From NCBI GenBank assembly GCA_963705495.1, contig CAVPJQ010000015.1, positions 62,001 to 126,000 on the forward strand: DNA of 64,000 nt, in the 5' to 3' direction. A program made the translations under genes and the position numbers. Below are positions 59,629 through 64,000 of this stretch, piece after piece (the stretch's first letter is position 1; every line of letters starts with the position of its first letter). The stretch is from DATBVX01 sp963705495. GTDB taxonomy: Bacteria; Pseudomonadota; Gammaproteobacteria; Steroidobacterales; Steroidobacteraceae. The notes beneath the pieces were generated by a model that was not told the DNA's origin, ran no database searches, and saw nothing but the letters and a program-made list of their open reading frames with translations.

Positions 59629-59807
59629 CAGAAATCGACACAGCGACCGGACTTTTCCCAGTCACCGTATCGGGTGGGCTCCGGACCCGCGCGACCTCCG
59701 ATTTCGCGAGCAGCCACACGCGTGACACCGGGCGGAGGTTGCTCGGGCGTCTCTTGCGTGGGCCTGGGGGAACCGGGAATTTCCGGTGAGTTCGGACTGC
59801 CGGACAT
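59628..59807 (-). CDS. DUF1674 / SDHAF4-like succinate dehydrogenase assembly protein
   Basis: 59 residues from ATG 59807. The C-terminal EIGGRAGPEPTRYGDWEKSGRCVDF is the DUF1674 signature of eukaryotic and alphaproteobacterial SDHAF4, a factor that protects SdhA before SdhB joins. The N-terminal 30 residues are Pro-rich and disordered. A longer GTG start at 59843 is possible, but no SD supports either. It is the first gene of the sdh run and overlaps the sdhC ATG by one base. Its link to complex II is inferred from family and position. Confidence 0.82.
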   Translation of the reverse strand: MSGSPNSPEIPGSPRPTQETPEQPPPGVTRVAAREIGGRAGPEPTRYGDWEKSGRCVDF

Positions 59808-59843
59808 GCGCCAAGTCTGCCAGAATCCCCTGTACATAACCAC

Positions 59844-60791
59844 ATGGCTTCATTGGAGAAAGGGACGGATTTGAACGCGATGATGATGATGCGGCTGCCG
59901 GCGCTTGGCATCATGCGCATCGATGGAGCGGATGCGCGCGCCTTTCTGCAAGGACAGCTCAGTAACGACCTGCGTCTGCTCACTCCTACAGCATCGCTCC
60001 TGACCTCGTACAACTCGCCGCAAGGCCGCGTAATCGCACTGCTGCGGCTCCTCGAGCGTGACCAGCAAGTGCTCGCAATTGTGCCGCGCCAGCTGATTGG
60101 CAAGGTCATCGAGCGGCTGCGCAAGTATGTGCTGCGTGCCAAGGTCGTGCTCAGTGACGTGAGCGAAGAGTTTTTTGTCCTTGGCCTGATCGACTTCGAT
60201 GCGTCAGGCGCAGCACGCCACGGGCTGCCGCATGCAGGGTCTCCCGGCGCGCACCACCTGGACCACGCGATCAGCTGCGTGCGTCTGCCGGGTGGAGCTC
60301 CTCGACATGTGCTGCTCGGACCTGCAGATGCATTACCCGCACTGCGCGAACGCTTGCCGGCAGAGCTCCCCGATGACGAGGGGTGGCGTGCCGCTGCGGT
60401 CGCTGCCGGAGAGCCGCAGATCTATCCCGAGACGAGCGAGCTGTTCGTTGCGCAGATGCTGAATCTGGACCTCATCGACGCGCTCAGCTTCGCGAAGGGT
60501 TGTTACACCGGGCAGGAGATCATCACGCGCACCCAGCACCTTGGTCGCATCAAGCGCCGCATGCTGGCCTTCCGGTTGCCGCCGGGTATCGACGCCAGAC
60601 GCGGCGAACTCGTGACGGTGAGTCCGGAACGCTCGGGACGGGTGGTGGAGAGCGCGCGCAATTCCGCGGGCGGATTCGATATCCTGGCTGTCGTTCCCGT
60701 AACGTATACCGAAGGCGTGGTGACGCATGACTTCACGCCTCCCAACGCCACGCCGCTGTCGTTGCCCTACGCGATACCGGGACTCAGCTAG
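59844..60791 (+). CDS. ygfZ: YgfZ/GcvT-domain iron-sulfur assembly protein
   Basis: 315 residues. YgfZ (COG0354, IBA57 relative) is a folate-binding protein that assists certain iron-sulfur enzymes. The diagnostic motif is AKGCYTGQEIITRTQ (KGCYxGQE), with the N-terminal LGIMRIDGADARAFLQGQLSND. Start at 59844 has no SD. A TTG at 59871 with AGGGA six bases upstream, or ATG 59880, are good alternatives. The 3' end overlaps convergent murI by four bases. Confidence 0.92.
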   Translation: MASLEKGTDLNAMMMMRLPALGIMRIDGADARAFLQGQLSNDLRLLTPTASLLTSYNSPQGRVIALLRLLERDQQVLAIVPRQLIGKVIERLRKYVLRAKVVLSDVSEEFFVLGLIDFDASGAARHGLPHAGSPGAHHLDHAISCVRLPGGAPRHVLLGPADALPALRERLPAELPDDEGWRAAAVAAGEPQIYPETSELFVAQMLNLDLIDALSFAKGCYTGQEIITRTQHLGRIKRRMLAFRLPPGIDARRGELVTVSPERSGRVVESARNSAGGFDILAVVPVTYTEGVVTHDFTPPNATPLSLPYAIPGLS

Positions 60792-61615
60792 AGGTCCACG
60801 ATCTCGATACTCTGCGAATCGATTCGCTCGCCCAGGAAAGTTCCGCCCACCCGCGCGAAGCGCGCCGGCCCGTCGGTCGCGAGCAGTTCTGTGGTGCCGG
60901 TTCCACTGGTGCGATTCAGGCCTGCGCCGGCTAGCATCCGTTGAACTGCGGCGGCGGTCGTGGCCGCCGAGTCAACGATGGCGATTGACGCGCCCACCAC
61001 CGCACCGAATACGGGCCGCAGCACCGGAAAGTGCGTGCACCCGAGCAGCAGGCAATCCGGGTGTTCCTCCGCGGGAGCCCGAAAGATCGGCTCGAGGTAG
61101 CGCTGCACGATCCCGGTGACCAGGGGGCCGTCCACCCAGCCTTCCTCGGTGAGAGCGACGAAGAGCTGGCACGCCTGGGCAATGACCCGCGCCGTTGGTC
61201 GCAGCGCATGGATCGCGGCCTGATAAGCGCCGCCCTGCACGGTTCCTTCTGTCGCCAGCACCGCAATTCGACCACTCGTCGACGCCGCACACGCAGCCTC
61301 GGCGCCGGGTTCCAGCACCCCAATCACGGGCAACGGAGCGTAGCGATCCTGCAGAGCGTGCAAGGCCACTGCGGAAGCGGTGTTGCACGCGACCACCAGG
61401 CACTTGATGTCGCGCTCGACCAGGGCATCGCTGGCCTGAATCGAGTAGCGCACGACAGACTCGCGGCTCTTGGTGCCGTAAGGCAATCGCGCCGTATCGC
61501 CGAGGTAGATGAAATCCTCTGCGGGCAGGGTGGCGCGCAACGCGCGTAGCACTGTCAGCCCGCCGATCCCTGAATCGAAGACGCCGAGAGGTTGATCCAC
61601 CGACACGTCAGGCAA
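60788..61615 (-). CDS. murI: Glutamate racemase
   Basis: 275 residues. Makes D-glutamate for peptidoglycan. N-terminal GVFDSGIGGLTVL with the substrate Asp-Ser, the catalytic Cys pair in VVACNTASA and LLGCTHFPVL. It starts five bases after the lysS stop, suggesting a prfB-lysS-murI transcript. Confidence 0.95.
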   Translation of the reverse strand: MPDVSVDQPLGVFDSGIGGLTVLRALRATLPAEDFIYLGDTARLPYGTKSRESVVRYSIQASDALVERDIKCLVVACNTASAVALHALQDRYAPLPVIGVLEPGAEAACAASTSGRIAVLATEGTVQGGAYQAAIHALRPTARVIAQACQLFVALTEEGWVDGPLVTGIVQRYLEPIFRAPAEEHPDCLLLGCTHFPVLRPVFGAVVGASIAIVDSAATTAAAVQRMLAGAGLNRTSGTGTTELLATDGPARFARVGGTFLGERIDSQSIEIVDL

Positions 61616-61620
61616 CTAAC

Positions 61621-63114
61621 CTATTCCGGCCTCAGGTGTGGAAACAGCAGCACGTCGCGGATCGAGGCGCGATCCGTGAAGAACATCACCAGCCGATCGA
61701 TGCCGACGCCCAGACCTGCCGCTGGCGGCATGCCGTACTCGAGCGCGCGTATGTAGTCGGCATCGAAGTACATGGCTTCCTCGTCGCCTTCAGCTTTGCG
61801 TGCGGCCTGAGAGCGAAAGCGCGCCGCCTGCTCCTCGGGATCATTGAGCTCCGAGAAACCATTGGCGAGCTCGCGCCCCGCCACGAACAGCTCGAAGCGA
61901 TCGGTGATGAACGGGTCCTGATCATTGCTGCGCGACAACGGCGAGACTTCGGTGGGATACGCGTAGATGAAGGTCGGATCGAGCAGCTTGTCCTCTACCG
62001 TCTTCTCGAAGATCTCCATTTGCAGCTTTCCTGCCCCGTCATTCTTCGCGTACGCGATGTCCAGCTTGTCGCACACGCGGTGCAGATAGTGCTCTTCACG
62101 CAGTGACATCGGGTCCAGATCCGGGTTGTGCTCGAGCAATGCCTGCTCGAGCGTCATGCGCCGAAACGGCGCATCAACGTCGTAAGAGCGTCCCTGGTAC
62201 TGGAGCTTGCGCGAGCCCCGGATCGCATCCGCGAGCCCACGGAAGGCCTTCTCGACCCAATCCATCACGTCGCGATAGTCTCCATACGCCCAGTACAGCT
62301 CCAGCATCGTGAATTCGGGGTTGTGCTGCGTGGACAGGCCCTCGTTGCGGAAATTGCGGTTGATCTCGTACACGCGCTCGAACCCGCCAACCACCAGGCG
62401 CTTGAGATAGAGCTCAGGCGCAATGCGCAGGAACATCTGCATATCGAGCGCGTTGTGATGCGTGACGAACGGCCGCGCGACGGCACCGCCCGGCACCGGC
62501 TGCAGCATGGGCGTTTCGACTTCGAGGAAATCGAGGGCGTCGAGGAAGTCGCGCAGGTAGCGCACGATGCGCGTGCGCGTGCGGAAGACCTCGCGGCTCT
62601 CTTCGCTCATCACGAGATCGACGTAGCGCTGCCGGTAGCGAAGCTCCGTGTCGGCCAACCCGTGCCACTTGTCGGGCAGAGGTCGCAGTGATTTCACCAG
62701 CAGGCGTAACTGAGTCACCCGGACCGACAGCTCACCGGTGCGGGTTCGGAACAGTGTGCCCTGCGCGCCGATGATGTCGCCGATGTCCCAGGCCTTGAAG
62801 GCCTCGTACCCCTCGCCGAGCGCATCCTGCTGCAGGAACAGCTGGATCTCGCCGGTGCGGTCCTGGACCTGCGCGAAGCTCGCCTTGCCCATGACGCGAC
62901 GGAGCATCATGCGTCCGCCCACGCTCACGGGCTGCGGATTCTTTTCCAGCCACTCGGCGCTTTTCTGACCGTACGCTGTGTGCAGTTGACCGGCGAGCAC
63001 GTCACGCCGGAAATCGTTAGGGAATGGCAGGCCCTGTGCGCGCAGTTGCTGCAGCTTTGCGCGCCGTTCCGCGATCAGCCGGTTTTCGTCGCGGGGTTCA
63101 GTCGGTTCATTCAT
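61621..63114 (-). CDS. lysS: Lysyl-tRNA synthetase (class II)
   Basis: 497 residues. Charges tRNA(Lys). N-terminal OB anticodon-binding domain (about 60-170, VSVGGRMMLRRVMGKASFAQVQDRTGEIQLF), class II motif 2 (YEINRNFRNEGLSTQHNPEFTMLE) and motif 3 (GLGVGIDRLVMF) near the C-terminus. It starts 12 bases after the prfB stop. prfB-lysS is a conserved pair. Confidence 0.97.
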   Translation of the reverse strand: MNEPTEPRDENRLIAERRAKLQQLRAQGLPFPNDFRRDVLAGQLHTAYGQKSAEWLEKNPQPVSVGGRMMLRRVMGKASFAQVQDRTGEIQLFLQQDALGEGYEAFKAWDIGDIIGAQGTLFRTRTGELSVRVTQLRLLVKSLRPLPDKWHGLADTELRYRQRYVDLVMSEESREVFRTRTRIVRYLRDFLDALDFLEVETPMLQPVPGGAVARPFVTHHNALDMQMFLRIAPELYLKRLVVGGFERVYEINRNFRNEGLSTQHNPEFTMLELYWAYGDYRDVMDWVEKAFRGLADAIRGSRKLQYQGRSYDVDAPFRRMTLEQALLEHNPDLDPMSLREEHYLHRVCDKLDIAYAKNDGAGKLQMEIFEKTVEDKLLDPTFIYAYPTEVSPLSRSNDQDPFITDRFELFVAGRELANGFSELNDPEEQAARFRSQAARKAEGDEEAMYFDADYIRALEYGMPPAAGLGVGIDRLVMFFTDRASIRDVLLFPHLRPE

Positions 63115-63126
63115 GGTGATGAGTCT

Positions 63127-64000
63127 TCATAGCCCTTGTTTCAGGCTTTCGAGCAGAAATGGGTCCAGGCCCCCGTCCAGCACCGCCTGTGTATTACCGA
63201 TTTCGACGCCAGTACGCAGGTCCTTGATACGCGATTGATCCAGCACGTAGGAGCGGATCTGGTTGCCCCAGCTCACGTCGGACTTCGATTCCTCGAGCAC
63301 GCGAGCCGCGGCGTTGCGCTTGTTGACCTCCAGCTCGTAAAGCTTGGCCTTGAGCATCTTCATGGCCGTGGAGCGATTCTTGTGCTGGCTGCGTTCGTTC
63401 TGACACGCCACCACGATCCCGGTCGGCAAGTGGGTGATGCGCACTGCCGACTCGGTCTTGTTGACGTGCTGCCCGCCCGCCCCGCTCGATCGATACACAT
63501 CGACGCGCAGGTCCGCGGGATTGACCTCGATGCTGATGTCCTCGTCGACCTCGGGGGAGACGAACACCGACGCAAAGGAGGTGTGCCGCCTGTTCCCCGA
63601 ATCGAACGGCGATTTGCGCACCAGGCGGTGCACACCCGTTTCGGTGCGCAGCCACCCATAGGCGTAGTCACCGGTGAAACTCACTGTCGCGCTCTTGATG
63701 CCCGCTACCTCACCCGGGTTTTCGTCGATCACCTCGGTGCGAAAGCCGCGCGCAGCGCCCCACTTCAGATACATGCGCAGCAGCATCTGTGCCCAGTCCT
63801 GAGCTTCGGTGCCTCCCGCACCCGCCTGTATGTCGAGAAACGCGTTGTGTGAATCCATCGCGCCCGGAAACATGCGCCGGAACTCGAGCTCGCGCACCGC
63901 CTGCTCGAGGCGCGCTGTATCGGATTCCACACCTTGCACGGTCTGCGCATCATCTTCCTCGACGGCCAAGTCAAGGAGCTGGCTGGCATCGCTCAGCCCA
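63127..64000 (-). CDS. prfB: Peptide chain release factor 2, 5' end outside window
   Basis: At least 291 codons; the frame is open to the right edge, so the N-terminal part is missing. Terminates translation at UGA and UAA. The GGQ loop is GAGGQHVNKTESAVRITHLPTG and the stop-codon-reading motif SPF is present (KSPFDSGNRRHTSFASVFVSP), which fixes it as RF2. The internal UGA programmed frameshift of prfB would lie beyond the window. The stop is 12 bases before lysS. Confidence 0.95.
   Translation of the reverse strand, partial: GLSDASQLLDLAVEEDDAQTVQGVESDTARLEQAVRELEFRRMFPGAMDSHNAFLDIQAGAGGTEAQDWAQMLLRMYLKWGAARGFRTEVIDENPGEVAGIKSATVSFTGDYAYGWLRTETGVHRLVRKSPFDSGNRRHTSFASVFVSPEVDEDISIEVNPADLRVDVYRSSGAGGQHVNKTESAVRITHLPTGIVVACQNERSQHKNRSTAMKMLKAKLYELEVNKRNAAARVLEESKSDVSWGNQIRSYVLDQSRIKDLRTGVEIGNTQAVLDGGLDPFLLESLKQGL

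Noticed and set aside
63127..64000. Programmed frameshift of prfB
   Set aside because: The UGA site lies near codon 26 of prfB, outside the window, so nothing can be said.

Overview
The window is a GC-rich, gene-dense stretch of a bacterial chromosome made almost entirely of conserved housekeeping operons. Gene content and order (scpA-scpB-rluB, clpS-clpA-infA, gspC-F, exbB-exbD-msbA-lpxK, lolC/E-lolD, mfd-csiV, lepA-lepB-DUF4845-rnc-era-recO-pdxJ-acpS, rpoE-rseA-rseB, sdhCDAB-sdhE-ygfX, prfB-lysS) point to a Gram-negative gammaproteobacterium. A non-enteric lineage near Xanthomonadales, Nevskiales or Steroidobacterales is plausible, but that placement is inference. I saw no tRNA, rRNA, CRISPR array, insertion sequence or prophage.

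Layout. 1-2036: 3' part of a large membrane diguanylate cyclase. 1976-7259 (minus): rluB-like gene, scpB, scpA, trpS, an M50 protease and a YciO-type protein. 7308-9083 (plus): yciB, bolA-like gene and a parvulin lipoprotein. 9145-15477 (minus): ligA, zipA, smc. 15570-16281 (plus): queF, infA. 16310-18918 (minus): clpA, clpS. 19306-25301 (plus): gspC, D, E, F, followed by a small acidic protein. 25682-31910 (minus): lpxK, msbA, exbD, exbB, comEC. 31952-32503 (plus): DUF2062 protein. 32459-35669 (minus): lolD and two lolC/E genes. 35824-40394 (plus): small exported protein, mfd, csiV.

40450-51945 (minus) is a long, tightly packed run: PAS-GGDEF protein, nagZ, rlmD, exonuclease, acpS, pdxJ, recO, era, rnc, DUF4845 gene, lepB, lepA and an isochorismatase-family gene, many of them overlapping by 1-4 bases. 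52059-52934 (plus) is a Tat-exported dienelactone hydrolase. 52951-59807 (minus): glutaredoxin-like gene, rseB, rseA, rpoE, then ygfX, sdhE, sdhB, sdhA, sdhD, sdhC and an SDHAF4-like gene. 59844-60791 (plus): ygfZ. 60788-64000 (minus): murI, lysS, and prfB running off the right edge.

Functional themes are envelope biogenesis and stress (LolCDE, LpxK/MsbA, SigmaE-RseA-RseB, T2SS inner-membrane platform and secretin), chromosome maintenance (SMC-ScpAB, Mfd, LigA, RecO), translation, and complex II with three assembly or companion factors. No clear new multi-gene system is evident. The observations most worth checking are: an rluB-like enzyme lacking its catalytic Asp; a LOV-like PAS without the flavin-binding Cys fused to a degenerate GGDEF that keeps its c-di-GMP I-site and is translationally coupled to nagZ; a GspE with no cysteine at all; a receiver-TM-GAF-GGDEF fusion; single-base frameshifts in both lepA and the neighbouring isochorismatase gene; and replacement of mucD/degP between rseB and lepA by unrelated hydrolase genes.
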